In this document: piece by piece, positions 17,956 to 27,444 of the stretch
Numbering within the stretch: the first letter of the stretch is position 1
How the letters are laid out: each line of letters starts with the position of its first letter
Source of the DNA: Allofrancisella frigidaquae
GTDB lineage: Bacteria; Pseudomonadota; Gammaproteobacteria; Francisellales; Francisellaceae
Length of the DNA: 64,000 nucleotides
Direction of reading: 5' to 3'
Assembly (NCBI RefSeq): GCF_012222825.1
Contig: NZ_CP038017.1
Coordinates: 682,001-746,000, forward strand
Translations under genes and position numbers: made by a program
Notes under the pieces: model-generated
Database searches by the model: none
What the model saw: the letters and a program-made list of their open reading frames with translations, nothing else
What the model was told of the DNA's origin: nothing

Positions 17956-18378
17956 ATGAAAATAGCAAATTTGATGACAAAGGAGCCTATAACTTTAAAT
18001 GAAAGCGCAACTGTATTAGAGGCTGTTAAGGAAATGGAAGAATCTAACTGTGGTATTTTGCCGATAGTCGATGACGATAAGGATATTAAAGGTGTTATCA
18101 CTGATAGAGACATTATAGTCAGAGCGATAGCAAAAAATAAAAACCTAGAGAAAACCTGTATCACAGAAGTTATGAGTAAGAATCCAGTCTTTTGTGAAGA
18201 AGAGGATTCATTACAGCATGCTGTTTCTCAAATGACTCGCCACAATATACGCCGCGTATTGATAAAAAATAAAAATGGGGCTTTCTGTGGTATTTTATCT
18301 CTTATAGATGTTATTCATCGTGTAAAAGATAAGACTTCATTAGCCGACTTATTTAAAGATGCTAATGCAGAATCATAG
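17956..18378 (+). CDS. Tandem CBS-domain protein
   Basis: A 140-residue soluble protein made of two CBS motifs (about 6-60 and 72-128), the fold that senses adenosyl ligands such as AMP, ATP or SAM. Markers are MTKEPITLNESATVLEA, GVITDRDIIVRAIA and MSKNPVFCEEEDSLQHAV, then ILSLIDVIHRV. There is no attached enzyme or channel domain. A good AGGAG precedes the ATG. The start region carries an FNR box, and a Crp/Fnr gene lies convergent downstream, so a part in low-oxygen or stress adaptation is likely. The precise role is unknown. Confidence 0.88.
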   Translation: MKIANLMTKEPITLNESATVLEAVKEMEESNCGILPIVDDDKDIKGVITDRDIIVRAIAKNKNLEKTCITEVMSKNPVFCEEEDSLQHAVSQMTRHNIRRVLIKNKNGAFCGILSLIDVIHRVKDKTSLADLFKDANAES

Positions 18379-18394
18379 TTTATAATTATAAATA

Positions 18395-19117
18395 CTAATC
18401 AATTGGTAAGTTACAAGGAAATGTTTTTGAGCAATGTTGGCAGACATAAGAGATTAACTTTTTAGGTTGGGGGATATTAACATATTCCCCCTTAATTTGA
18501 ACATTACAACGAGTATAAAGTTTGCTAATTGCTCTTGAAAAAGTCTCTGGTCTCATACCAAGTTTTAAGGCTAATATGTTTTTTGGATAGGGTAAATGTA
18601 TAGTAGAGCTTTTCTGATAATTAGTATTAACATTGTTATTTAATCTTAATAAAAAACACCCTACACGCTGCATAGCGTTCTGGATAGATAGATGTTCAAT
18701 ATGTGCATTCAATAAAAGTTGCTTTTGCGACATTTTTTGTAAAAAGCTAAATGATAAATTGCTATCTAACGTTAACAATAGTTTTAATTTATCAAGAGGC
18801 AAAGTAAAACCCTTAAGATCAGAAATGGCATGTGCCATATAAGCTTCTTCTCTAGATGAGGTTGTAATAAGTGATTCACCGTAATAATGATCCTGTGAAA
18901 GGATATCAATAATAATTTCTTCACCATCAACACTTACTCTAAAAAGTTTTAACCAGCCATTAGTTACATACAGAAAAGTTTGTAAACTCTGGTCATAATC
19001 CATAACTAAAGTATTTTTCCTATAAAAAAAACTCGTTGAAATTTCTGAAAGCTTCTCAAGTGTAGTATTTGATGCTTGAGAGAATAGCTCAATAGTCTTT
19101 AAAAAACTTATCTGCAT
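18395..19117 (-). CDS. Crp/Fnr-family regulator with C-terminal Cys-x2-Cys-x5-Cys
   Basis: A 240-residue transcription factor with an N-terminal cyclic-nucleotide-like beta-roll (about 10-110), a dimer helix (about 117-160) and a winged HTH. The recognition helix reads PETFSRAISKL; the E-x2-S-R pattern is that of FNR, which reads TTGAT. It lacks the N-terminal cysteine cluster of E. coli FNR. Instead it has C226-x2-C229-x5-C235 at the C-terminus, the same spacing as E. coli FNR C20/C23/C29; a C-terminal iron-sulfur site is known for Bacillus subtilis Fnr. An Fe-S or zinc site is therefore plausible. C154 and C204 are the other cysteines. I chose the ATG at 19117, nine bases after GGGGGAG; upstream ATGs extend the protein without conserved sequence. 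A perfect FNR box lies nearby at 17879-17892. Confidence 0.85.
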   Translation of the reverse strand: MQISFLKTIELFSQASNTTLEKLSEISTSFFYRKNTLVMDYDQSLQTFLYVTNGWLKLFRVSVDGEEIIIDILSQDHYYGESLITTSSREEAYMAHAISDLKGFTLPLDKLKLLLTLDSNLSFSFLQKMSQKQLLLNAHIEHLSIQNAMQRVGCFLLRLNNNVNTNYQKSSTIHLPYPKNILALKLGMRPETFSRAISKLYTRCNVQIKGEYVNIPQPKKLISYVCQHCSKTFPCNLPID

Positions 19118-19691
19118 AACCATCTTCTCCCCCATATAGTTATCAAATATAAAAGTGTGCAATTTTATCCTTTTTGCTATAGAGTAGTAATTCACTATAA
19201 AATTTTCATGCTAAATTTATTTTGGTATTTCAATTTAATCAACTCTTAAAAGCAAGTTTTGAATCATGAATTTTTCTCTTATAGTGCATGTTTGTTTTTA
19301 TAGAAATTAGTTTTATACGTTAGTAAATAGTCGATTATTAGATGGAATTATTGACTAAAATAAAAGATTTATAAATACATTTTCTAGCAAAAAGTTAAAA
19401 TTAAAAGTCGTGAGAACTTTCAGGTACTGTTGCAAACTAAAATTATATGTTTCTCACTGTGTTAAAAACATTCTCAAAATGCTCATTTACTACATGTAAA
19501 CTGCGCTTTTCGAATACGTCTGTCTTGTTACCACCCATCTAATTCCAGCTTGCAACAGCCCCTTTCAAGGCTTAAACATAGCTACTGTAACACTGTTATT
19601 GGCTAAAATTATAGTTGAAGAATATACATTTGTGGAAGTTTATATGATAATTCTCTTAGGCAAGTTTATTTTGAAGAAATTAGGACTCTAT
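19118..19691. other. Intergenic region containing a small MITE
   Basis: About 570 bases between the Crp/Fnr start and the broken msrBA gene. The middle is a 140-base MITE (19423-19562). The rest is AT-rich with no gene I can support; it should contain promoters for both divergent genes. Confidence 0.5.
19423..19562. mobile_element. Small non-autonomous element (MITE), about 140 bp
   Basis: The ends are inverted repeats: GGTACTGTTGCAAAC at 19423-19437 and the reverse complement of 19548-19562, GGGGCTGTTGCAAGC. The element is flanked by a 5-base direct repeat TTTCA (19418-19422 and 19563-19567). It has no open frame of note. The segment next to its right end (containing TTACCACCCATCTAATTCCAG) recurs in inverted orientation at 39361-39382. 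The parent transposase is not in the window. Confidence 0.7.
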
Positions 19692-20546
19692 ATGCTAAAA
19701 ACTAAAAGCTTAACTCCGTTACAAAACGATATTATCATAAATAAAGCTACAGAAAAGCCTTTTACTGGTAGGTATAATGAACTAGATTGTGAAGGAACTT
19801 ATATTTGTAGGAATTGTGTTACACCATTGTTTTAATCAGATAGTAAGTTTATATCAAGTTGTGGCTGGCCTAGTTATGATATTCATATCGCTGATAATGT
19901 AAAGCAACTACCCGATAGAGATGGTCGTAGAATAGAGATCTTATGTAATAGTTGTGACGGACATTTAGGACATATTTTCCATGGTGAAGGATATACTCAA
20001 CTAAATACTCGATACTGTGTAAACTCAGCGTCTGTGGATTTTATACCGTTTAGAGGTTTTGGTGAAACAGAAGAAATCATACTAGCAGCAGGGTGTTTTT
20101 GGGGTGTGGAATATTACTTAAAAAAATTAGATGGAATACTCCTTGCGGAATCTGGCTATTGTGGTGGTGATCAGCCATATCCTGATTATAAAAGAGTTTG
20201 TGATGGTGATACAGGATATCTAGAAGTAGTCAGAGTTATATTTGATAAGAATAAATTATCTCTAGATGACGTTTTAAAATATTTCTTTGAAATACATGAT
20301 TTTGAACAAGTAGATGGCCAAGGTCCTGATATAGGAGAACAATATAAATCTGCAATTTTCTATTATACTGATGAACAAAGACAACTAGCCACAAACCTAA
20401 AGAAAACGCTAAATGATAAAGGCTACAACGTAGCTACTGAAGTTATAGAAGTAAAACTTTTTTATATTGCTGAAGATTACCATCTGGATTATTACTTTAA
20501 AAAAGGCTCTTTACCGTATTGTCATACTCATAAGAAAATATTTTAA
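19692..20546 (+). pseudogene. msrBA: msrB-msrA methionine sulfoxide reductase fusion with an in-frame stop
   Basis: Reading one continuous frame gives an MsrB domain followed by an MsrA domain, interrupted by a single TAA at 19833-19835. MsrB markers lie on both sides of the stop: TPLQNDIIINKATEKPF, zinc pair CRNC, then SCGWPSY, zinc pair CNSC, GHLGHIFH and the catalytic NTRYCVNSASVDF. The MsrA part has AAGCFWGVEYYL with the catalytic Cys. The usual residue at the stop is a coding one between LF and SDSKF. MsrA alone could still be made from a GTG at 20034, but it has no clear ribosome site. The gene ends four bases into the convergent MFS gene. The two halves repair R- and S-methionine sulfoxide. 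Probably inactivated, or a sequencing error. Confidence 0.82.
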
Positions 20547-21736
20547 CCTTTTGGAAACAATCTATTTTTTATTCCTAAAAATAGAACTAAAGATAGGATT
20601 ATAAATCCTAATTGTTGGACTGGTATCTCTACCATAAGCTCTGAGATGGAGTAAAAACTAAGTATAAACCCACCAATACCAGCTATAGCGAATTTGGTTA
20701 ATCTATTTATAGCGTTACCAGCAGCAAAGCCTTCTTTGAGTAAGTCTATAATTTTTGAAGTCAATGTAATATTTACCAAAGCAAAGCAAGCTGTAGCAAG
20801 AGTATTTAATAATACAAAAACGTAGATGTTATTAAATATATAAGAGCATATTAGATTAATTATTATAACAACTGTAGATATAAGATAACCTGAAAAAATA
20901 ATGTTATTTTGATTATATGGAGTTATATTTTTCTTTATATAGTAGCTTGCAAAGACTATACCCAAAATATTAGTCGCAAATAAAATGCAGTATTGCAAAT
21001 ATCCTAAATTAAAATATTCTATAATAATGTTTGATGAAGCATTTATAAAGCTAAATAGTGCTCCAAAGCATAGTCCAGCACCAATAGCTCCTAAAATAAA
21101 AGGAACATTTTTAGTATGTTTTATATACACGTAAAAGCTTTGTAATAAACTTGATGATCTTTTATGTGGCTTGTGGGTTTCTGGCATTATAAATGTCAAG
21201 CATAATAAAACTACACCATACAGGGTTAAAAAATGAAATATATTCTGCCATTTACCGGTTGTATAAATAATAAGGCTACCAATTATTGGTGATATTATAG
21301 GGGCAATCATAAATACCATAATCATAGTTGCCATCATTTTGATTAATTTTTGCCCACGGTAGCAGTCTTTTAATATAGCCATAGAAGCTACAGCAGCAGG
21401 AGAGTCACCAAGACCTTGGATAAATCTCATAAAAATTAAAGTTTCAAAGTCTGAGCTTAATGAACATAAGATAGTACTAATTGTATATATAAGCATACCT
21501 AAGATAAGTATTTTTTTGCGGCCATACCTGTCTGATAATGCTCCCCATATCAACATACCTATACCAAAACCTACAAGGTAAGTAGATACTGTAATAGTCA
21601 TCTTGCTTACATCTACATTTAAGAATTCACTTATGTTACCAAAAGCAGGAATATAGGTGTCAATAGCAAAAGGAGGCAAAGCAACGAAGATAACTATAAA
21701 AAATATTAAATATTTACTACCTTTTCTAAGTTTCAT
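20543..21736 (-). CDS. MFS drug-resistance transporter, Bcr/CflA type
   Basis: A 397-residue inner-membrane drug/proton antiporter with 12 predicted membrane segments. It has the Bcr/CflA start LPPFAIDTYIPAFGNI, motif A GALSDRYGRKKILILG, RFIQGLGDSPAAVASMAILKD with motif C-like residues, and PETHKP after TM6. Length is normal. The substrate is unknown. Its stop overlaps that of the convergent msrBA gene by four bases. Confidence 0.9.
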   Translation of the reverse strand: MKLRKGSKYLIFFIVIFVALPPFAIDTYIPAFGNISEFLNVDVSKMTITVSTYLVGFGIGMLIWGALSDRYGRKKILILGMLIYTISTILCSLSSDFETLIFMRFIQGLGDSPAAVASMAILKDCYRGQKLIKMMATMIMVFMIAPIISPIIGSLIIYTTGKWQNIFHFLTLYGVVLLCLTFIMPETHKPHKRSSSLLQSFYVYIKHTKNVPFILGAIGAGLCFGALFSFINASSNIIIEYFNLGYLQYCILFATNILGIVFASYYIKKNITPYNQNNIIFSGYLISTVVIIINLICSYIFNNIYVFVLLNTLATACFALVNITLTSKIIDLLKEGFAAGNAINRLTKFAIAGIGGFILSFYSISELMVEIPVQQLGFIILSLVLFLGIKNRLFPKG

Positions 21737-21824
21737 ATTTATAGGGGGAATTATTGTAATTTCGATAAACTATTTTAACAGATAATACTTATCAAAATTA
21801 AAAATTATAGGAAATAAAGAAAAG

Positions 21825-22778
21825 TTAAGCTTTAGCTTTTGCGATGGCTTCTTCAATATTAGAATATTGAGTGTAACCACCGATTATAGTAGTATTGCTA
21901 TCATCAGCTTTTTCAGCAGGTGCAATAACTAGGAAAGGTGTGCCTTGGATTTCTAAGTCTTTAAAGCCCATCTCCAAAGTATCTTGTAGATGCTCAGAAA
22001 TTTTATTATTTTTAATTACTTGTTTAACTTTAGTTATATCAGCACCAGCACTTTTTGCTACATTATCAATAGTTGAATTTTTAAGTTTACCTTCATCTTC
22101 ACCAGTAGCAAATATACCATTATGATACTTAACATAAGCTTTAGCACCATAAATTTTGTATATAGCAGTGCCTACTTCAGCAGCATATTCAGAAGCAGGG
22201 GCTCTTTGGCCAAAGATAGGAAATTCTACAAACGCAACCTGTACATCTTTATGATTTACTATTGCTTTTTCAATTTCTGGTGCAACCTTCGAACAATACA
22301 TACATTGATAATCAAAGAACTCATAGATAACTACAGCAGGATCTTTTATATCTGTTTTAGGTGTTAAATCCGAGTTGTATATACTATCTTTGACCTTTAA
22401 GAAGTTAGTAACTTGTTCAGCACTCATTTTTTGCATTAAACTATCACGTAGCTCTTTCATGCTCTTATCAATAGTTTCTTGAGAAATGGCAGGCTTCTTA
22501 CCATTAATCGCATCTTCAAAGCCAGCTATAACTTTATCAGAATTAAAGCCGTAATCTTTTAGATTAGGATCTTGAGTAATGTGCGAACCCATACCGTACC
22601 CAATTGTGTAGCTAGCATCTGATTTAACGTTATCCACGTTAGATTCATTTGCAGTAGGTGTGCTTATAGCTACAGAAGATGTAGTTTCATCATTATTATC
22701 GCTACTTCCAGAGCATGCTACTAGACTAGTAGTTATGATTGCAATTGCTAACGCTTTTAAAAGTTTTTTCTTAGTCAT
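21825..22778 (-). CDS. fipB: FipB-like DsbA/Mip lipoprotein (thiol-disulfide oxidoreductase/isomerase)
   Basis: A 317-residue lipoprotein with lipobox LVAC (Cys 22), a Mip/FKBP-type N-terminal dimerisation region (about 52-125, SYTIGYGMGSHI), and a DsbA-like thioredoxin domain with active site C159-M-Y-C162 and the cis-Pro loop QGTPFLV. This architecture is that of Francisella FipB, a periplasmic or outer-membrane-attached disulfide enzyme important for virulence in F. tularensis (family knowledge). It lies 27 bases downstream of fipA in the same direction, as in Francisella. It probably folds secreted and surface proteins. Confidence 0.9.
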   Translation of the reverse strand: MTKKKLLKALAIAIITTSLVACSGSSDNNDETTSSVAISTPTANESNVDNVKSDASYTIGYGMGSHITQDPNLKDYGFNSDKVIAGFEDAINGKKPAISQETIDKSMKELRDSLMQKMSAEQVTNFLKVKDSIYNSDLTPKTDIKDPAVVIYEFFDYQCMYCSKVAPEIEKAIVNHKDVQVAFVEFPIFGQRAPASEYAAEVGTAIYKIYGAKAYVKYHNGIFATGEDEGKLKNSTIDNVAKSAGADITKVKQVIKNNKISEHLQDTLEMGFKDLEIQGTPFLVIAPAEKADDSNTTIIGGYTQYSNIEEAIAKAKA

Positions 22779-22805
22779 TATATTTTTACTCCTTAACCAA
22801 AATGG

Positions 22806-23228
22806 TTACTTAGTTTGACTTGCTACTTGTTCAGCTGAAGCTGTACCTGCTAATTGTGTTTTCCCAGATTGTGCTTGTACTACATTATTACTTGCTTGAG
22901 TAGGTTTATCATTAGTTACTTCTTGCTTTTGGGTTTCAACAGCCGCCTTTTGTTTAGCTATAGCTTGTTTTTGAAATTCAACCATTGCATTTTGCATTTG
23001 TTCAGGAGTTAATCTAGCATCCTTACCTAGAATACCATCTTTTAGACCACTTACTATCTGTTCGTTATCAGCGGCGATATTACTTTGAGCCATTTGTGTT
23101 TGAAGCGTTTTACCCATTGAGTAACCTACAGAATAACTGATATCATCTTTGCTGTCAGCAGCAAAACTACTACCTACGAGTGCTCCTGCTAATAGTGGAG
23201 CTATAATTAAAGTTTTAGTTAATTTCAT
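22806..23228 (-). CDS. fipA: FipA-like protein (Mip N-terminal domain only)
   Basis: A 140-residue secreted protein with a signal peptide (MKLTKTLIIAPLLAGALVGSSFAA). It has the FKBP/Mip N-terminal dimerisation domain (ISYSVGYSMGKTL, GLKDGILGKDARLT) and then a Gln/Ala-rich tail. The peptidyl-prolyl isomerase domain of true Mip is absent. Francisella FipA has this layout and interacts functionally with FipB. It is the first gene of the fipA-fipB pair. Confidence 0.85.
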   Translation of the reverse strand: MKLTKTLIIAPLLAGALVGSSFAADSKDDISYSVGYSMGKTLQTQMAQSNIAADNEQIVSGLKDGILGKDARLTPEQMQNAMVEFQKQAIAKQKAAVETQKQEVTNDKPTQASNNVVQAQSGKTQLAGTASAEQVASQTK

Positions 23229-23308
23229 TATTTATTTTCTCCCATTGTTTGAAATTTTTTTAGTAACTTTAAAATCATTCTAACAAACTATATGAATAAT
23301 CCCAACTT

Positions 23309-24409
23309 TTATATAGATGATTTTTGTTTATTATATAATTTGGTTATAGCCCAATCGATATGCTCCAATATTAGAAAATTATCTAAATATTCGGCTCTTT
23401 TATTTTCTAAAGCTAATAAATTTTCGTGTTTATATGGTGAATTACCTATGGCTATAGAAACATTTCTTATCCAAGCATCATAACCAATTCTACGAATAGC
23501 TGAACCTTGTGTATATTTATCAAAGTCTTCTTTAGACCATGAAAAAAGCTCTAGTAAAGGTCTATTTACTAAAAAATTTCTTTGTTGAAAATCTTGTTCA
23601 GTCGTCACAGGTGCTTGATTATTAAAAGGACAGACTAACTGACAATCATCACAACCATAAATTCTAGTACCTATTTTATCTCTAAACTCTAGAGGTATAG
23701 CCTCCTTATTTTCTATAGTTAGATAAGATATACATTTACGTGAGTCGATCATTTTATTGGGCAAAATTGCGCCAGTCGGACAAAGCTTAATGCATGCTTG
23801 ACACTTTCCACATTCATTTAATTTAAGATCTGTATTTGGTAACTTGGATAAATCTAAATTACTATATATAACTCCAATAAAGAAAAAAGATCCTTGTTCT
23901 TTGTTCATCAGCATTGAGTTTTTACCAATCCAGCCAAGACCTGCTTTTTCAGCTAATGGCTTTTCTAATACTGGTGCACTATCTGTAAATACTCTAAATT
24001 GGTGATCGCTTGTAATTTTATCTATATATTCTCCTAGTTTTTGTAGCTTTTTTTTCATTACCTTATGGTAATCTCTACCATGAGCATATATAGAAACTTC
24101 AGCTATTTCGGAAGGTGCTCTTAGACGCTTTACTTCAGTCTTTGTGGAAATAGGGCGATTAAGATAATTAAGGGTAGCTACTATAACACTATTTGTACCA
24201 GGAACTAGTTGATCAGGAACAAAACGTTTTTGACCATGCTTAACCATATAATCAAGCTCAGCATGGTAGCCATTTTCTATCCATTTATTATAGTAAGGGA
24301 TGTATTCTGATAAATCACAATCAGCTTTTGATAATGATGATAAGCCTAACTCATTTACAGCATAATTTTTAACTTTTTGCCATTGCTTTAAAGTTAGTTC
24401 TAGTTTCAT
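23309..24409 (-). CDS. queG: Epoxyqueuosine reductase QueG
   Basis: A 366-residue cobalamin- and iron-sulfur-dependent enzyme that makes queuosine from epoxyqueuosine in tRNA. Two 4Fe-4S motifs are visible: CGKCQACIKLCPTGAI and CDDCQLVCPFN. The middle holds the conserved catalytic region KNSMLMNKEQGSFFFIG. The length is normal. rsfS follows upstream in the same direction with 10 bases between the genes, suggesting co-transcription. Confidence 0.92.
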   Translation of the reverse strand: MKLELTLKQWQKVKNYAVNELGLSSLSKADCDLSEYIPYYNKWIENGYHAELDYMVKHGQKRFVPDQLVPGTNSVIVATLNYLNRPISTKTEVKRLRAPSEIAEVSIYAHGRDYHKVMKKKLQKLGEYIDKITSDHQFRVFTDSAPVLEKPLAEKAGLGWIGKNSMLMNKEQGSFFFIGVIYSNLDLSKLPNTDLKLNECGKCQACIKLCPTGAILPNKMIDSRKCISYLTIENKEAIPLEFRDKIGTRIYGCDDCQLVCPFNNQAPVTTEQDFQQRNFLVNRPLLELFSWSKEDFDKYTQGSAIRRIGYDAWIRNVSIAIGNSPYKHENLLALENKRAEYLDNFLILEHIDWAITKLYNKQKSSI

Positions 24410-24419
24410 AATTACATAA

Positions 24420-24755
24420 TTAGCTATCTTTGCGTTTAATATCCCAAAGTTTTTCTAAAGCATAAAGCTCTCTTGTTTCCTCAAGCATTATATGAGTAAC
24501 TATATCGCCAATATCAACTAATACCCAGTCAGCTTTATTATTACCTTCTATGCCTAGTATAGAAATCGAGTTTTCTTTAAGCTCTTGCTCTAAGTGTTTA
24601 GCTAATGCTCTGGCATGTGTAGTTGACGAGGCAGTACAGATAACAATTTTATCCATTATATCAGTTAAATGCTCAACATCTATAGTTTGGATATTTATGC
24701 CTTTTAAATCATCTAAAGCTTCTATAGTTATATCTAGTCTTTGGTTTGTAGTCAT
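24420..24755 (-). CDS. rsfS: Ribosomal silencing factor RsfS
   Basis: A 111-residue RsfS (DUF143/Iojap) protein, which binds ribosomal protein uL14 and blocks subunit joining in slow growth. Conserved blocks are EALDDLKGINIQTIDV, IVICTASSTTHARALA, and WVLVDIGDIVTHIMLEETRELYALEKLW. The frame extends upstream to 24884, but that part is hydrophobic and unconserved, so I use the ATG at 24755. It heads the queG transcript. Confidence 0.9.
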   Translation of the reverse strand: MTTNQRLDITIEALDDLKGINIQTIDVEHLTDIMDKIVICTASSTTHARALAKHLEQELKENSISILGIEGNNKADWVLVDIGDIVTHIMLEETRELYALEKLWDIKRKDS

Positions 24756-24850
24756 AAAAAATAATATTGTATAATTTAAAGCTAAGATTATAACATAACT
24801 TACTGTAAATAGTGGTATCATGACAGTACTAAACAATAGGAGAGACTCAA

Positions 24851-25186
24851 ATGAATAAAAAAAGCTTATTTGTATTTTTTTCATTAGTAATATTGATCGC
24901 TTTAGCCTTATTATTATTCTACAAATTTTCTATTTGGTATGAGCAAGCATTAGGATCTATCTTCTCGTATATAGTTATGGTCAGTTTTGTTTTACTTATT
25001 TTTAGTCCATTTAGGTTTATTAAAGATAATAAAGCTAATATTAGTGTTAGCAGCTATATTAAATACCTTGGGTACACACTTTTGTATATAGCTAAATTTA
25101 TAGCTAGTATTGTAAAACAAATAGTACTCACTGTTTTATATATAGTTTCTAAACTTTTCTCTACAAAAAATAAAGAACCTTCTTAA
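24851..25186 (+). CDS. Small membrane protein of unknown function
   Basis: A 111-residue protein with a clear ribosome site (AGGAGAG). It has two strong membrane segments near the N-terminus (about 7-27 and 38-58) and a further hydrophobic amphipathic stretch (about 70-102), ending in a short basic tail. No family is recognised. It sits 11 bases before the helicase gene, so the two are probably co-transcribed. Confidence 0.6.
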   Translation: MNKKSLFVFFSLVILIALALLLFYKFSIWYEQALGSIFSYIVMVSFVLLIFSPFRFIKDNKANISVSSYIKYLGYTLLYIAKFIASIVKQIVLTVLYIVSKLFSTKNKEPS

Positions 25187-25197
25187 AAAAACTTTAA

Positions 25198-27270
25198 ATG
25201 CAATATACATCCGAGCAACAAAAAATCATACAGCATGACATAGTTAGTCATGCATTAGTTTCAGCAGTAGCAGGAAGTGGTAAGACTCAAACACTTATAG
25301 CAAGAATAGAGTATTTATTAGCTAAGGGCATTCCAGCAAATAAAATACTTGTTCTTATGTATAATAAATCAGCACAATTAGATTTTGCAAACAGATTAAA
25401 AAAAGTTTTATCAGCTGAGAAATCAAAGTATATAAATGTACGTACTATGCATTCTTTAGGTAATAGCTTTTTACAAGCTTTTGCTAAAGCAGGATATATT
25501 GAATTTAATAAAATTCTCAAAGATTATGAGGTTGACAGTATTTTATTAAATTTAATTAAAACCCACCAGAAGGAATTTAAAATTATTAAAGAGATAGATA
25601 GTGATAGGGTAGAAGCTTTTAAAGAATATATTTCTATTTTAAAATCTGATCTTTGCTTAGATAATAAAAAACTAAAAAGTTTAAACTCTAAAGAAAAGAA
25701 ACTTTTGGATAAAATATTTGTTGAATTTAACAAGCAATGTGAAAAGTTAAAAGCTATTACATACGACGATATGATTTACCTTCCAGCAAAATTTTTTGAG
25801 AAAGATAAAGCAAATATCTCACGAGCTAATAATTTATATTCACATATCATTATAGATGAATACCAAGATATAAACCCAATACAACAATTTTTTTTAAAGT
25901 GTCTAGTAGGCGATAATACCTACATCATGGCAGTAGGGGATGTGGATCAAACTATATATCAATGGCGTGGATCAACTCCATATTATATGTTAGAGGGCTT
26001 CAAAAAGGACTTTAAAAAAGTCAAACAATATCAACTTTCATATACGTTTCGCTATGGTGATTTAATATCACTTATGGCTAATAACATTATAGCCAATAAT
26101 AAAAAACGTCATGATAACCTATGTATTACTTATCCAAAGTTAGATAGAACTACAAATATTAGTATTCTAGATAATAGTGATAAAGCTGTGTTAAAACTAA
26201 AAGCTCTAATTGAACTAGGAATCAACGCAAGTGACATCGCTATATTAGTTAGAAAATATAATTCAACAACCGTTTTTGAATTAAGTTGTTTATATAATGA
26301 TTTGCCATATCATGTGGTTGCTGATAAGGACATTTTTAGTGAAAATATATTTAAAGCTATTTATGGCTATCTAATGCTTTTAAGCAAAGGCTATGGCCTT
26401 GAAAAACATACTATAGATCAACGTATAGAATTTATAAAGGCTATGCTTGACTATCCATCTTTATACCTTAAAAAAGAGCAAAAACAAGCTTTAGCTGTAA
26501 AAATTGCTAAAAATATCGATCAAGCTACAAGTTTAATTATAGAGTTAAGTAAAAATGTTGATAAACCTTTTAAAGAAAAAAATATCCTTGCTGTGGCACA
26601 CTGTTGGCGAACTATTTTCAATAATACACGTGCAAAAAGACCAGGTAAAGCCATAGACTTCATATTTGAAACGTTAGAAATAGAAAAGCTTATATCTAAA
26701 GTCTCGGCAGAGACATATTCTAGTAGGTCAAAACTTCAGATAATTGAAGGAATATCTAGCTTTGCTAAAAGTAACAAAGAAACTCTTAATGTATTTATAG
26801 ACCTTTTATATGAACTATATCTAAAATCTACTCAACAAGGACTTAATGTTACTAATCCTAATCAGGTTCAAATAATGTCTATGCATAAAGCAAAGGGTTT
26901 AGAGTGGGATTACGTAGTTATCCATGATGCTACAGAAGGAGGTTTTTTTGGTGAAAATAATTCAAAAATATCAGAAGAGATTTTAGAAGAAGAACGCAGG
27001 CTTTTTTATGTAGCTATCACAAGAGTAAAAAAACACCTTTTTGTAGTAACAGCAGATGATATTGATAGGCTTTCTGAATGGTATAAAATAAAAAATAACA
27101 CATATCCAAAAGACTTAAAGTGTAAAAATAGCCTTCGATTTTTATATGAAAGCAATTTAATTGAATGTGAGAATTATTTAAGTAGTTTAAATCAACTAAA
27201 AAAAGAGGATATAAAGAATAGTATTTTTAAGAAGTATCATCTGGGTAGAGTCATGTTGGCCGAATTCTAG
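25198..27270 (+). CDS. UvrD/Rep-family superfamily 1 DNA helicase
   Basis: A 690-residue ATP-dependent 3'-5' helicase. Motifs include Walker A AVAGSGKTQT (24-30 region), LMYNKSA, DDMIYLPA, the IIDEYQDI Walker B, GDVDQTIYQWRGS, MSMHKAKGLEWDYVV, and EEERRLFYVAITRVKKHL. It resembles UvrD/Rep but is shorter at the C-terminus. The last 88 bases are also present, displaced, at 29778-29865 because of the tandem duplication that begins inside this gene. The protein itself is intact. Confidence 0.88.
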   Translation: MQYTSEQQKIIQHDIVSHALVSAVAGSGKTQTLIARIEYLLAKGIPANKILVLMYNKSAQLDFANRLKKVLSAEKSKYINVRTMHSLGNSFLQAFAKAGYIEFNKILKDYEVDSILLNLIKTHQKEFKIIKEIDSDRVEAFKEYISILKSDLCLDNKKLKSLNSKEKKLLDKIFVEFNKQCEKLKAITYDDMIYLPAKFFEKDKANISRANNLYSHIIIDEYQDINPIQQFFLKCLVGDNTYIMAVGDVDQTIYQWRGSTPYYMLEGFKKDFKKVKQYQLSYTFRYGDLISLMANNIIANNKKRHDNLCITYPKLDRTTNISILDNSDKAVLKLKALIELGINASDIAILVRKYNSTTVFELSCLYNDLPYHVVADKDIFSENIFKAIYGYLMLLSKGYGLEKHTIDQRIEFIKAMLDYPSLYLKKEQKQALAVKIAKNIDQATSLIIELSKNVDKPFKEKNILAVAHCWRTIFNNTRAKRPGKAIDFIFETLEIEKLISKVSAETYSSRSKLQIIEGISSFAKSNKETLNVFIDLLYELYLKSTQQGLNVTNPNQVQIMSMHKAKGLEWDYVVIHDATEGGFFGENNSKISEEILEEERRLFYVAITRVKKHLFVVTADDIDRLSEWYKIKNNTYPKDLKCKNSLRFLYESNLIECENYLSSLNQLKKEDIKNSIFKKYHLGRVMLAEF

Positions 27271-27444
27271 TAGAGTACAAAGCCTAATTTTGCTAAACTA
27301 TAGTTTCAGTTTGTAAATAGAAACCATCGTCGACAACAGTCACTTGTCTATCGAAAACGATAATTTATTTATTTGGAAAATAGAAAAAGACCTATGATTA
27401 TAGGGCTAGTACAGAAGGTTTCTACAAACTACCCTGGTTAAAAA

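Noticed and set aside
24756..24884. Hydrophobic N-terminal extension of RsfS
   Set aside because: RsfS is cytosolic and about 110 residues long; the extension covers the divergent promoter region.
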